From NCBI GenBank assembly GCA_002197995.1, contig NGZR01000001.1, positions 10,044,001-10,108,000 of the forward strand: a DNA stretch of 64,000 nucleotides, written 5' to 3'. The notes under the pieces are model-generated. The model worked only from the letters and a program-made list of their open reading frames with translations. It did no database searches and was not told the origin of the DNA. Origin of the DNA: Gaeumannomyces sp. JS-464. Taxonomy: Eukaryota; Ascomycota; Sordariomycetes; Magnaporthales; Magnaporthaceae. The position numbers and the translations under genes are program-made. Of this stretch, positions 26,215 through 38,654 are shown piece by piece. How positions within the stretch are numbered: position 1 is the stretch's first letter; the number at the start of each line of letters is the position of its first letter.

Positions 26215-27329
26215 GAGGGGCAAGGAAAGCGGAGGACGAATTGGAGATACCCAGCCATGACTTTCAACCAGCCAGTTGTCTTGGGAATACGGGATTGTGA
26301 GGTGCTTGATCATGCTTTGACTTGTTACTGCGCATGTGGTTGTTTGCATGGGAGGGCAGAAGCATTTGCCTTGGCGGCGTCGTGTTGGTTTGCTTTTTCT
26401 CCTTGGGAGCTTTTGCAAGGGCCGACGATTTGATGATACCTAAAATGTATACACATTGATTAATGGCCAGAACCTGTCTAGGTGGGTTGGTGCCTGCTTA
26501 CATACTCGGGGTAGCCTGACCTTAGGATAACATGTTTGATTTCTCGGGATACTCGGTGTCTTGTGGCAATGTGATGCGTGACTTGTGCGGCGACTCGGAC
26601 AGCTCTCGAGGCTCAGCCAAGTTGTCGCGACTCAACGGCTGCCGGTGTCCCTTGATGGCCAACCAGATTGGGGAAGCCAAAGGGTGTCCCAGGATTGCGT
26701 CTGACTGGCCAGAGCTGGGCCCAGGCGGGGCAATGGACAGCTGCCCCTGAGGATGGATGGTGAGCCCCTGAAGCACATCAATTGGACAGCAAACCCCTGT
26801 CGCTGTGTTGACATCAGCGTTTGCCCGCACCGAACCTGGGGAAGGACACTTTTGACGGCTGACGGATGAGACGAAAAAAATGCATGAGAGCCATTGAGTA
26901 AAAAAAAAACATAAGTCGGAACGCGACGCCGCGACGGGCACCGACCGCACCTCGCCTCGTGCTTTCTTGCCAGCAACACCCCTCCTTCCCACCGAGCATC
27001 GTTTGAGATTTGCGTCTGGGCGTGGCTCCTTCCGCCCGCGTTTGCGCGTGGGTCGTTTTGTTGGTTTGCGCTCGAGGCCACCACGCGCACTTGCCACATC
27101 AGCCCCAACGAGATCGGGCAGAGCAGACGCTCCAAACAAGAAGCGTCGCCATCTTCGCTCTCTTCTCCAGCCGGTCCAAGCTACATCGTGTACCAACCGC
27201 CAGACTTCTAGGCCAGGCGTCAGTTTACCAGGTGTCCAGCATCTGTACTAGCAAACCATAGCGAGATCCACACCACCGAATCGAGGCCGGAAACCGACGA
27301 CGTCCCGGTCGTTCCGGCCTGCCGCCACG
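26160..27329. other. Intergenic region between AVL9 and MCD4
   Basis: About 1.2 kb. It begins with a run of 32 T (26181-26212) shortly after the AVL9 stop codon, probably within the 3' untranslated region. No gene recognised. The last 300 bases are probably the MCD4 promoter and leader. Confidence 0.55.
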
Positions 27330-30300
27330 ATGGCGCGACACTTCTCCCGCGCCAGGTTTCTGGCCATCGCGGTGGTGTTCCATGTCGTCTATATCCTGTC
27401 CATCTTTGATATTTACTTTGTCAGTCCCATCGTGTCTGGCATGCGCCTCTTCCAGATCCCCAGGGAACCCACAGCCCGAGCACCCGCCGACCGTTTGGTT
27501 CTTTTTGTTGGTAAGCGCACTGCTGGAGCTTCCGAGAGGGCCAGGGACAGAGGCACGGCGGGCGTCATGACGTGGGGCAGGAGGGGAAGGTTGCGCACGG
27601 AAGCCCATGGCTATGCGACGCGATGCTGACCAGGGTTGCACTGCCCCTCCTTGCAGGCGATGGCCTCCGCGCCGACAAGGCGTTCCAGTCCTTCCCCGAG
27701 CCGTACCCCAAGACGGACGACGACCTGACGCCGAGGCCGCTGGCACCCTTCTTGCGGTCGCGCGTGCTGGAGCACGGCACGTTCGGGGTGTCGCACACGC
27801 GGGTGCCCACCGAGTCGCGGCCCGGCCACGTCGCGCTGATCGCCGGGCTGTACGAGGACGTCTCGGCCGTTACCACCGGCTGGAAGCTCAACCCGGTCAA
27901 CTTCGACAGCGTCTTCAACCGCAGCCGCCACACCTGGAGCTGGGGCAGCCCGGACATCCTGCCCATGTTTGAGCAGGGCGCCGTCCACGGCCGCGTCGAC
28001 GTCGACATGTACGACGCCGCGTTCGAGGACTTTTCCAAGCAGGACGCCTACCACCTCGACACGTGGGTCTTCGACCACGTCAAGGACTTCTTCGCCGAGG
28101 CCCGCCGCAACGCCACCCTCGCCGCCCAGCTGCGCCAGGACAAGATCGTCTTCTTCCTCCACCTGCTTGGCATCGACACCGCCGGCCACGGCTTCCGGCC
28201 CTACTCCAAGGAGTACCTGCACAACATCAAAGTCGTCGACGAGGGCATCAAGGAGGTCACGGCCCTCATAGAGGACTTCTACGCCGACGACCGCACCGCC
28301 TTCATCTTCACTGCCGACCACGGCATGAGCGATTACGGCAGCCACGGCGACGGCCACCCCGACAACACCAGGACCCCGCTCGTGGCCTGGGGCTCCGGCA
28401 TCGCCAAGCCCGTCGTGCACCCCGCCGGTGCCGTCGTGCCCGGCCACGACGAGTACTCTTCAGACTGGGGCTTCGATCAAATACAGCGTCACGATGTTGC
28501 CCAGGCCGATGTTGCCGCTCTCATGGCCTTCCTGATTGGTGTCGAGTTCCCCGCCAACTCGGTCGGCGAGGTGCCCCTGCCCTTCCTGTCTGCCACCATC
28601 GCAGAGAAGGCAGAGGCCGCCCTAACCAACGCGCAGGGCATCCTGGAGATGTACCGCGTCAAGGAGGAGATCAAGCGGGCGGGGGAACTGCGCTTCCGCC
28701 CATTCGGCCCGCTGCGCGGCGAGAATCACGGCGGAGGCCGCGTCGCCGCAGAGCGTGTGGCCGACATCCGGAAGCTCTTGGATGACGGCCGGTACGAGGA
28801 GGCCATCGAGGAGTCGGCGGCCTTGATCCGCGTGGGGCTTGAGGGACTCCGCTACCTCCAGACGTACGACTGGCTCTTCCTCCGGGCCCTAATCACCATC
28901 GGCTACCTCGGCTGGATGGCGTTTGCGCTGACCACGGTCGTGGACGTGCACGTGCTGCACGGGCGCCTAGGCCCCTCAAGGGATGCGCCCGGCACTGTTG
29001 TTTTCTCGTCGGTGCTTTTGGTGCTCTATGCCTCCTTTATCATGTCGGGCTCGTCGCCGACATACTACGCCTATGCTTTCTTTCCCGTCTTCTTCTGGGA
29101 GGAGGTCTATGCGCGGCGCCAGAGCCTGGCTGAGGGTCGACTGGTGCTATTCGCCCACATAAAACCCGGGGCCAGCCTGGTGTCCTTTATCATCAACACA
29201 GCCATTTACATTGGCGTCATCGTATCTCTGGTAAGCACAGCTGCCAATCGCCATGGACTGGGCCGGTTGGAACCTACTTTCTAAACGACTCATCTAACGC
29301 CATGTCCAGGCTCTCGGCTACATCCACCGTGAGATTCTTACGGTCATGTATATCGTTGGCTCGTTCTGGCCGGCTACTTACGGGCTGGGATTCCTGCGAG
29401 AGCACGCAACACTCTCCGCCACTTGGTTCATTTCTTGCCTTGCCATGAGTACTTTTACTCTGCTGCCGGCCATGAAGCTGGAGAATTTGAACCTTATGTA
29501 AGCAAATCCCCCATAAAGATGGCTATGTTGATGTTCTACAGAGTTTGCGTGCTGACAGAAACCCCCTTTCACCATTAAGCCTCCTCGGGGGTGCCTTGAT
29601 GGTTATAATCGGCATCACGTATCTTGTTTTTGAGGACTGGGTTCTGTCCGACTTCTCATCTTCCAAAACAGCAGCAGTCTCCCATGTCAGGCGCCCCATC
29701 AACCGGTCCCTGGTAGGCGGCCAGGTGGGACTTGTCATCCTCTCCATGTTGGTCACCCGGTCCAGCGTGCTGTCCTTGCAGGCTAGACAGGGTCTGCCGC
29801 TTGGGAATCAGATAGCTGGACTGTTCGTCCTGTGTGAGTAGCAGCCGAGCATGCCAATTCTCTGCCGCTCGATGCAATGCTAACGTACGACCATAGTCTC
29901 ATCCCTTTTTATGCCCATGGCGTATAGGATACAGCCCAATAACCACTACTTGCATCGCCTGGCCGTCATCTTCCTCACCTTTGCGCCTACCTTTGTCATT
30001 CTGTCCATCTCATACGAAGGCATCTTCTATGTCGTTTTCAGCGTCACATTGGTGGCATGGGTGCGTCTGGAGCACGCAGGTCACGTCTACACGCTGCAGC
30101 CGGAAGCCCCCGAGGCCAGCAACGGTTCCGCGGCCACTATTACGGCCGCGACAAACACGCAGGGCAGCAAGGCGGAGGCCCCACTCAAGTTCCGGCCACT
30201 CATGGTCAAAGACGCCCGAGTAGCGCTCTTCTATTTTGTGCTGATCCAGTCGGCCTTCTTCAGCACGGGAAACGTGGCGTCGGTCTCGTCCTTCAGCCTC

Positions 30301-30843
30301 GAGAGCGTGAACCGACTACAGCCCGTGTTCGACCCACTGACGCAGGGCGCGCTGCTGGTCGTCAAGCTCATGGTGCCGTTCGCGCTCATCTCGGCCAACC
30401 TGGGGATCCTGAACCGGCGGCTCGGCATAACACCGTCGGCGCTCTTCATGGTCGTCATCGCCGTCAGCGACGTGCTGACGCTCTACTTCTTCTGGGTCGT
30501 CAAGGACGAAGGCTCCTGGCTCGAGATCGGGTCGACCATCAGCCACTTCTTCATCGCGAGCCTGCTCTGCGTGTTCCTGGTTGTGCTCGAGGGCGTCAGC
30601 GCGCTCTTTGTGTCGGGCGTCGAGGTCGCGGGGGCGGACGGCGCGGCGGGGGAGAGGAAGAGGGTTGCCCAGGAGCTGCAGCAGCAGCAGCAGCCGCCAT
30701 CGCCGGTCGGCGACGACAAGGCGATGACGCCCGCTGCTCCGGCAGTGGGCGGTGAGGACGCCGGCGTTGCTGCTGGGACAGGAGACGAGAAGAAAGAAGA
30801 TACTAATGGGGCGGCGGCCGAAGAGACGGCAGTCATCGAGTAA
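27330..30843 (+). CDS. MCD4: GPI ethanolamine phosphate transferase 1 (Mcd4/PIG-N)
   Basis: Endoplasmic-reticulum membrane enzyme that adds ethanolamine phosphate to the first mannose of GPI-anchor precursors. Exons 27330-27510, 27657-29230, 29310-29497, 29559-29833 and 29897-30843 sum to 3165 nt, 1054 residues. An N-terminal signal-anchor (about residues 10-35) is followed by a lumenal alkaline-phosphatase-like domain. That domain shows DRLVLFVGDGLRADK, TRVPTESRPGHVALIAG, LHLLGIDTAGHGFRPYSKEY and FTADHGMSDYGSHGDGHPDN, carrying the predicted metal ligands. From about residue 490 many hydrophobic segments form the multi-pass membrane domain. The cytosolic tail is low complexity, with a short Gln run and an acidic/Ala-rich end. 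Frame intact. Confidence 0.96.
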
Positions 30844-33422
30844 TCATGGGTGGCGTTCGAAGCACTGCGGTCGTCTGCATCCTTGCGTCTTTGTATAGTG
30901 CAACGAGAGGGCAGATAATCACGAATAAAAGCACATATTCCTTCGTCGGAAAGAGGTATGCCCGTTCATTCTGTCTTCTTAAGCCAGGTTATAACTCGTC
31001 CTCGCAATTTTCGGACGAGATTCCCCGCGTTCGACCTAGTGGCACCAATATACTTTTTGGTCCACTGATGTCTATTCCGACGATGTCAAGGTCAGCTGCT
31101 TATACAGGCACGGCAATTACGTGGTATCTACAGGAATCGCGGCATCTGTGGCTAAAAACAGTCTCTATGTTCTCTTGTGTCACGCCAAACTCTACGTTGC
31201 TTTGTTGGCAATGGATAGACCCGTCATTGTTGTAGCCCCATTTTTGATCACTTTTCCCCCAGGGAGACCCCCTTTTGCCTCGCCGCCCGATCAGCAACTC
31301 TGTTTCGATGACAAGCACTTGGCAAGCGCGCGTTTTGCGAGTCGCTGCCTCCCACCAAGGATCAGGGGCGGCGCGGGCTGAGGACAGAGTGAAGCTCATG
31401 ACCTTGCTAGTCTGTCGAGGAGAATACCTTGCTAGTGTGGAATATGGGCCCTGTCACCGTGGCCGACTAAACAATCCGATCGAGAGAAAAAATTCCAGTG
31501 AGCAACCCGATTTTCCGTGGCCGGGGGTTGGGTGCAGACGGAAATCGAAACGGAACCAAACATAAAAAATAAAATAAAAAGGGGGGCGTTTCCCACTTGT
31601 GTTTTACGCGATGGTTCCCCCAGGTTTTTTGTTCCCGCGTCCGAAATTCGATGCTAAGGAAAATAGACGAGCTTGGCAGCCTGCAAGGGAAATGCGTGGG
31701 TTGCAACGAACAAACAATAGTCAAGGGGGGGGGGGGGGGGGCACACATGTAGCTGTCAAGCTTCTTTTTCAGTTCGAGATGTATGTAGGTATGTACCTAC
31801 CACCTACCAACTCGGGATAGGCCAAGCGAGGAAAGAAGCAAAGAGGGAGCGGCTGAGCTACCAAAGATCGGACCCCAAGAGCAGAACATCTCTCAAGACC
31901 CGGGGTTGGGGAGAGAGGAACTCCTTCTGCTTGCCAAGACAGGTGCCAAAAAGGGGTTGGCGTTGTCCTTGGTCGTGGGCATCAGCATGTGATTGTGACA
32001 GGGCTCAACCGTCGCGTAGGTATTGAGCCCAAGGCCAGGACCTAGACAGGCAGGCGACGAATATGGGCCAAGACCAATGGGCCACGAGATCAATGATAAA
32101 GGCGCCAGCTAAAAATCAAAACGCCAGCCCGGGCATGGCTGTGATGGGATCGTATTGCGTATTTGTTGCCCGTAGGTAATATTCCGGAGGGGGTGGAGGC
32201 TTGGCTGGGAGATGATTTCCGAGAGCATTGAACTAAACGTCCACGTGCTCCCAGGTCTGGCGAAACATCAATGTAAGTCCCACGAGAATTGTGAGATGAA
32301 GAAGATGCAGGAGAGCTATTTCTAGCAAAACGCAGCCGAGGTCAGGACGGAAGCACGGGGACGTCATGGCATCAGGAGTGAATTGGGATGTGAAGATCGA
32401 ATCGCGTCTCTTGACGACATTCGGCCGGACAGTAGGTTGTGCAGGGGGCCACCACCCTTATTTCTATTGTTGGCAAATCGACTCATTGATTGGCGTTTAC
32501 CTAGTAGGCAGGTGCCGGCAGCACAGGCAGCCTCACGCTTGCATCAAGCCTCTCTGCGTGTGCTTTGCTGCTTGTTGACGTGCGGCAGGCAGGCAGGCAG
32601 ACTTGAGCGACGCCCGCGTGCATGGTTTAGAGTTGGCCTAGGAAAGACGTGCTGCCCGTTTTCTCACCGACCCAGTCGAGCGTTCCGTCCAGGACGTGCC
32701 CTGCAACCCGTACCCGCCCCTGCACGTCCCACGCCCGCCCAACGAGCAGGCACATCCTGGAGCAAATTCACTGATCGCTCCCGAAGCTGCCGTGGGCCTT
32801 AAATTTGCGACGGGAAAACCACACCACTTTTATTGGTATTTATTTTTTTGTGCTGCGTGCGATCGAGCACAAGAAAAAAAGGAGTTGGTTGGTGGGCCGG
32901 GCTATCTTGGTGTTCACACCAGCAACCCCGTCCCGTCTTTGGCCTCGTCCCCTCGTGTGCGCCGCGAAATTCTGAGCTTGGGCAGTTTCAGCACCGCACC
33001 AACAGCTAGGTAGCTCCTCCGCCAGCTCCCTCCCACGCCTGGCAGCTCTCTCGCTTCCCTTGCCGCGCGCCGAACCGTGCTGCCCAGTAGCCCCGCGCTT
33101 CCCATCCATCCATCGCCGCCGTCCGTCTCTCGAAACTTTCCATCCCCCGACGACGCCGTTGCCCGACCGGATTCATCGCCAAATCGTGTCGCCGACTCGA
33201 CCGAATCGACGCCGTGTTTCTTGTCTCCCTTCGTCGTTCCTGTGCCCGCCAGGGGCCACGGCCACCCCCTACTGCTGAACTGGTCCCTTCGATCGCCACC
33301 GCCCCTTATTTTTGCGCAGCACCTTTCTCAACGCCTTGTTCCTGCAACCCTCGACCCCCGGCACGGCCCTTCTCACTCGTTCGGCTCGGCTGGTCTGGCC
33401 TTAGCTCGGCACAACTCTCGTG
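30844..33422. other. Intergenic region before the CTF1-type gene
   Basis: About 2.6 kb with no recognisable gene. It contains a run of 17 G (31725-31741), a short inverted GTAGGT/ACCTAC motif near 31786-31807, and a C/T-rich stretch from about 33000 to the start codon that looks like a promoter/leader. Short open frames without motifs are disregarded. Confidence 0.5.
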
Positions 33423-36188
33423 ATGTCGTCGTTGGAGGAGCAGGAGTCGTCGGCAGCGGCAGCCGCACCCCCGCAGGCGCCGACAGGACAGGCGCCGGCG
33501 GACGCGCAATCGCAGGCGTCGCAGTCCCCGAGCGCGCCGTCCTCGGTCAACATCCCCACCAACAACCCGTCGCACCCCAGCTTCAGAAGGTTTGGCCTTG
33601 CCCACGTCCGCCGCGCGAACCCGACCACCGAACCTCCCGCACGGTCCAGGACGGTTTGCGCAGCACCCCGAGGCAGACACACGCAGAAGCTGACTTTGCG
33701 ACAATTTCTTGGTTCTGCGCCCGTTTAGGCAACGAGCATCGAGGGCTTGCGAGGTATGTGGCACATTGCGGACCTTCTTATATCCTGCAGGGCTGGGAGG
33801 GTTGGGTGGCCGTCGGCGCGACGCAGTTGGTCGAGCTCCATTTGAGCCGAGGCATCTTTTTGCCCTTCCAATCCGCCGCGACGCCAACCACACGACCGAC
33901 GGGCGGGACCACCCTCCAGACCTCGGCACCCTCTCGCAATCTATCAATCTACCTATCCATTCCTCGGCGATAACGTCAGTCACTGACCACCTTTGTCTTG
34001 TCGCCTATCCAGACATGCCATGCACGAAAGGTACCGTCCCTGCGTCCAGCCCGATTTTCCAGGTGGCTCGACGATCCACCCCGCCCGCTCCCAGCGACCC
34101 ACCCCGCCTGCGATGGCGCGGTGGAGGAGCAACGGCTTTTGGCCGCCGCCATGCACCTGAGCCCACCACCACCACCCTCCAACAGCCGTTCGACGGGCCG
34201 AGCTCACAATGTTCCCTGTTTGCATATCTATAGGTCCGATGCGATGCCGCAAGCCTCGGCGTCCCGTGCACCAACTGTGTGGCCTTCCAGATCGAGTGTC
34301 GCATCCCGTCGCCCAAGAGGAAGAAGGCCCAGCCCGCCGCCGCCCAATCACAGACCCAGTCTAGGGATTCCGACAGGTATGCGCCGCGCCGGCTCCTGCC
34401 ACCGCCCAGCCCCGCGACTGAAACGGCCAGCTGCTTGATATCCTCGTGCTAGCACGCGCTAACCTGCCCTCCGTCTCTTCTTCCCCGCCATGGCGCCCAC
34501 AGCGAACGTGAGCGAGATGCTGGCGACGAGTCCCCTCCCGGCACCAGTGGTCCCACCGCTCCCAACTTCACCCGCCCTGCCGCCGTCTTTCACACCACCG
34601 AGGGCACCCCAAACACCGTCCTGAGCGAAGCCCAGAGCAAGCAAATCGAGTCCAGCCAAAACAACTACGTGAACATGCTCATGAGGCCGCAGTTCACAAG
34701 GGCACCCATCAAGGAGGCCGGCAGGGTCGCCTTCCTGGGCGAGTCATCCAACCTGACGCTCCTGGTCCACGACCGCCAGGGCTCCAACTCGGATGTGGTC
34801 CACTACCCCTTGCCCGACAACGTCAAGGGCTCCCGGGCCAGGCTGACGGAGCTGGACAATGTCGAGATTGACATTCTGCACCAGCGTGGCGCTTTCCTGC
34901 TGCCGCCCAGGTCCCTGTGCGACGAGCTGATCGACTCGTACTTTAAATGGGTCCATCCCATCGTGCCTGTCATCAACCGAACCCAGTTCATGAGGCAGTA
35001 CAACGACCAGAAGAACCCGCCTTCGTTGCTCCTGCTGCAGGCCGTCCTTCTCGCCGGCTCGCGGGTCTGCACCAACCCCAAGCTGATGGACGCCAACGGC
35101 TCTACCACGCCCGCCGCTTTGACGTTCTACAAGAGGGCCAAGGCCCTGTACGACGCCAACTACGAGGATGACCGGGTCACCCTAGTACAGGCCCTGCTGC
35201 TCATGGGCTGGTACTGGGAGGGCCCAGAGGACGTCACTAAGAACGTCTTCTACTGGACCCGCGTCGCCACCGTCGTCGCCCAGGGCTCGGGCATGCACCG
35301 AAGCGTCGAGGGATCGCAGCTCAGCCGCGCCGACAAGAAGCTGTGGAAGCGCATCTGGTGGACCCTGTTCACGCGGGATCGTTCCGTCGCAGTCGCCCTT
35401 GGCCGCCCCGTCCACATCAACCTGGACGATTCGGACGTGGAGATGCTGACCGAGGATGACTTTGTCGAGGACGAGCCGAACCGGCCGAGCGAGTACCCGC
35501 CAGACGAGCGTCACGTGCAGTTCTTCTTGCAGTACGTCAAGCTGTGCGAGATCATGGGGCTGGTGCTCTCCCAGCAGTACTCGGTCGCGTCCAAGGGGCG
35601 GCAGAAGAACCCCATCGACCTGACGCACAGCGACATGGCGCTGGCCGACTGGCTGCAGAACTGCCCCAAGATTGTGTACTGGGAGATGCCTCGACACCAC
35701 TTCTGGTCTGCACTGCTTCACTCCAACTACTACACGACCCTCTGCCTGCTGCACAGGGCACACATGCCGCCAAGCGGCTATCGGAACAAGTTCCCTGAAG
35801 ACGGCGCCTACCCCTCGCGTAACATCGCGTTTCAGGCCGCAGCCATGATCACGTCCATCATCGAGAACCTTTCGGCCCACGACGAGCTGCGATACTGTCC
35901 AGCTTTCATCGTCTACAGTCTCTTCTCGGCTCTAATCATGCACGTCTATCAGATGAAGTCGCCGGTGCTGACGATACAGCAGGTCACGCAGGACCGAATA
36001 AGAACATGCATGCAGGCGCTCAAGGACGTCTCCCGAGTGTGGCTTGTGGGGAAAATGGTGTGGACGCTGTTCCAGTCCATCTTGGGTAACAAGGTCCTAG
36101 AAGAGAGGCTACAAAAAGCGGCCGGCAAGCGACATAAAGGCCCACCAGGCATTCTCACAGTTAGATCATCACGCAGCCCAGCAACAGC

Positions 36189-36240
<52 letters not shown>

Positions 36241-37345
36241 CCATCATCAACCACAACCGCAACAGCACCACCACCATCAGCAACAACAACAACAACAACA
36301 ACAACATCATCATCAGTATCAGCAGCAGTCACAGCCGACGGGGCACCATGACTCGAAACGTAAGTACGACGAGATGGCCATCGACTTCAATGTCAACACG
36401 CCGCAGCCTCAGGAGTCATATGTGCGGTCGCGGCCACAGACGCCGAGCATGTCGGCTGCGAACAAGCCCGAGTTTAGCAGCAACAGCCACAGCCACAGCC
36501 ACAGCCATAACAACAGCAATAGCAACAACACGATGCCACCGCCGATGACATCGCCAAACTCGAGGCAGATCGACGCATTCATGGGAGGGACGGGGTCACG
36601 ACCGCACACGCGACCGGCGACACCGTTCAACCCATCACTATCGATGCCGACGACGCCACCAGACCTGTATCTGGTGACGCGCAACTCCCCGAACCTCTCG
36701 CAGGCCATCTGGGAGAACTTCCAGCCCGATCAGCTGTTCCCTGAGAGTGCGCATATGCCGGCATTTGCGCCTCAGATGTCGCCGGCGCAGGCGCAGCAGA
36801 CACTAGATCCCGGTTTGATGGCGCATTTCCAGCAGCAAGTTCAGCAAAGACTCCGGGGCAGAAGCGGGAGCAAGTGGCTCGGACCAGTTTGGTGGACAGC
36901 TCGATACATCCGGCGGCGCCAGCAACAGCAACAGCAACGGCAAGGCAGGGTTTGCCGGCACGACAAGTCCCCTGCAGACCCCCATGCAGCCAGGAAGCGC
37001 ATTCGTGCAGCAGTCGGCGGCTGCGGGAGGGCTGCCGGCGGGCTTCTGGACTCAGTTTGACGCGTCGCCTGGGCAGCACCAGCAACACCAGCAACCCCCG
37101 CAACAGCTGGACGGCCAGAGCCCAGACAGCTGGGGCTCGTCGTCTGCGCAGGGAAGTGGAGGGCCTGCGGTGCCCTCCACACTCAACGTGGAAGACTGGT
37201 GCGTGTTTGCTTCTGTTTCTCGACTTCCCTTGTGAGCGGTGCCAAGTTCCCTTGCTAACACGATATTTGCCCCACCAGGTTGCAATTCTTTGGTATCAAT
37301 GGGAATGGAGAGGCGATCAACATTGATTTTGGATCCTTGGTATGA
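33423..37345 (+). CDS. Zn2Cys6 transcription factor, cutinase transcription factor 1 beta / FarB type, with two frame breaks
   Basis: Nuclear regulator of the family that controls cutinase and fatty-acid catabolic genes. Exons 33423-33589, 33729-33753, 34013-34030, 34234-34376, 34503-37198 and 37279-37345. The binuclear zinc cluster reads across four exons as RACETCHARK-VRCDAASLGVPCTNC-VAFQIEC, with spacing CX2CX6CX8CX2CX6C. A fungal-specific transcription factor domain follows (FKWVHPIVPVINRTQFM, VLLAGSRVCTNPKLMDANG, KLWKRIWWTLFTRDR, LGRPVHI). After GKRHK the frame breaks near 36136-36141. A 20-Gln tract (mostly CAA) plus His/Gln-rich sequence then runs in the next frame, through YDEMAIDFNVNTPQPQESY. 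A second break near 36846-36850 leads to FWTQFDASPGQ and the terminal LQFFGINGNGEAINIDFG. Correcting both gives about 1038 residues. As written, the frame would end at 36351. Confidence 0.88.
34013..34030 (+). other. 18-nt micro-exon inside the zinc cluster
   Basis: Six codons (TCHARK) between an acceptor ATCCAG and a donor GTACCG. They supply the second zinc-binding Cys. Without this exon the CX2CX6C spacing cannot be made, which is why it is proposed. Confidence 0.85.
36176..36333 (+). repeat. CAA/CAG/CAT repeat encoding a Gln/His tract
   Basis: A run of CAG CAA CAG followed by 17 CAA codons, then mixed CAC/CAT/CAA/CAG codons, a second run of 8 CAA, and CAT CAT CAT CAG. Reading it in the CAA frame gives a Gln/His activation-like segment. 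Reading it in the frame coming from upstream gives poly-Thr, one reason to suspect a frame break just before it. Confidence 0.9.
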
Positions 37346-38654
37346 GTTTGTAGTGTCCCTCGGCGTTTGGCGTCGTCTAGTCCGATGGTACAAGCGCGCC
37401 TGCCCAGGGATGCTAGCCCTTTCTGGCACTTGTGAGCTCGGATGTTCGTCGCTCTCGGGGTGCTGTATAGCTTTGAAAATTACTGTCCTCGATCATTGTT
37501 TGGGGATGAGAACGGCAGAAGCCCCTTGGTGTTTTGTTCAAGCTGCGCTTTTTTTCTATTGTGGACTTTTCCTTTCCGCAGTGCTTCGAAATCAGAAGTG
37601 GCTATTGCATCGCATTGGAGATAGTTGCAGTGAAGTTGTGATTGTGAGTTGGTGACGATGTGTGGGTAGTACTGGCTCGTCGCTCACGAGAGGGAAAAAA
37701 AAAAAAGAAAAAAAAAAGGCATTCCACTATCCCAACCCACCCCTTGCATTTTCCCCTCTACATCTCCTCTTAATGGTTATATAATCCTTTCCTATACGTT
37801 TCTACTTCCCTGTTCCTCCAGTATACCTACTTTCCTGTTCCCGGATCAGTCTGTGCCCAGGTACCTGTTTGGTCTCGTCTGGCGGTGAGGTTACCAGCTG
37901 GAGAACGAGGCTCGACAGAAGAGACAGTGACAGCGACGGCGAACGAGTAACAATAAACAAATGGAATTCTATGCTATTCGTATAATCCTATTGACTACGG
38001 ATCAGGCCAAGATGGATATTTGCATCTGTCACAGAATTGGTGTATATCTGCTCATGTTGACCAATACGAAAAGATATATTTATTTTATTTGTTATCCGCG
38101 TTAAGTTCTCCTTCTCAAAACCCCTCCCAAATTTCTTTGATTATCTCAACGAGCCCTTCGTTTAAGGCAGCATCTCTTCATTCTACCGCCTCCTCCATTC
38201 GGCGGGATGCACATATCCAATGCCTGCCCAGTTTTCTGCGTCTTGATGTCACCGAGAATGTCGGCTCCCGTTTCGCTCCTTGTGCACGTGATTGATGACT
38301 CGGCACCAAGTTCCCTGGCGGGGTCCCCGGCTCTCGGCCTTGGCGCTCCATCTCAAAACAGCGCGAATGTCCGTGCGCCCGCTGCTCTCGTTTGTTTACA
38401 TTGAGCAATTGTGGACCAGTCATTGGACGGATCCTCGAACCTCGAACCTCAACCCGCCCTCGTCCTGGAAAACCGCGGCCTTCCCACACAACACCTACCA
38501 TGCGGAATAACTAACCAAGACAGCTCATTACGGAACGCTTTCTCTTCTTCTTGGATTCTGTTCATTCATGACTGCACTATCCTTCCTCCCGATATCTTAG
38601 CACCACCGTCGAGCCCGTCGACACGAGACGCGCCCAGCACCACCCGCAGCAGCC
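37346..38654. other. Intergenic region between the CTF1-type and INCENP-type genes
   Basis: About 1.3 kb with no gene recognised. It contains two adjacent A-rich runs (about 37692-37716) and an AT-rich stretch around 37960-38100, probably the 3' untranslated part of the upstream gene. The C-rich last 250 bases are the likely leader of the next gene. Confidence 0.5.
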
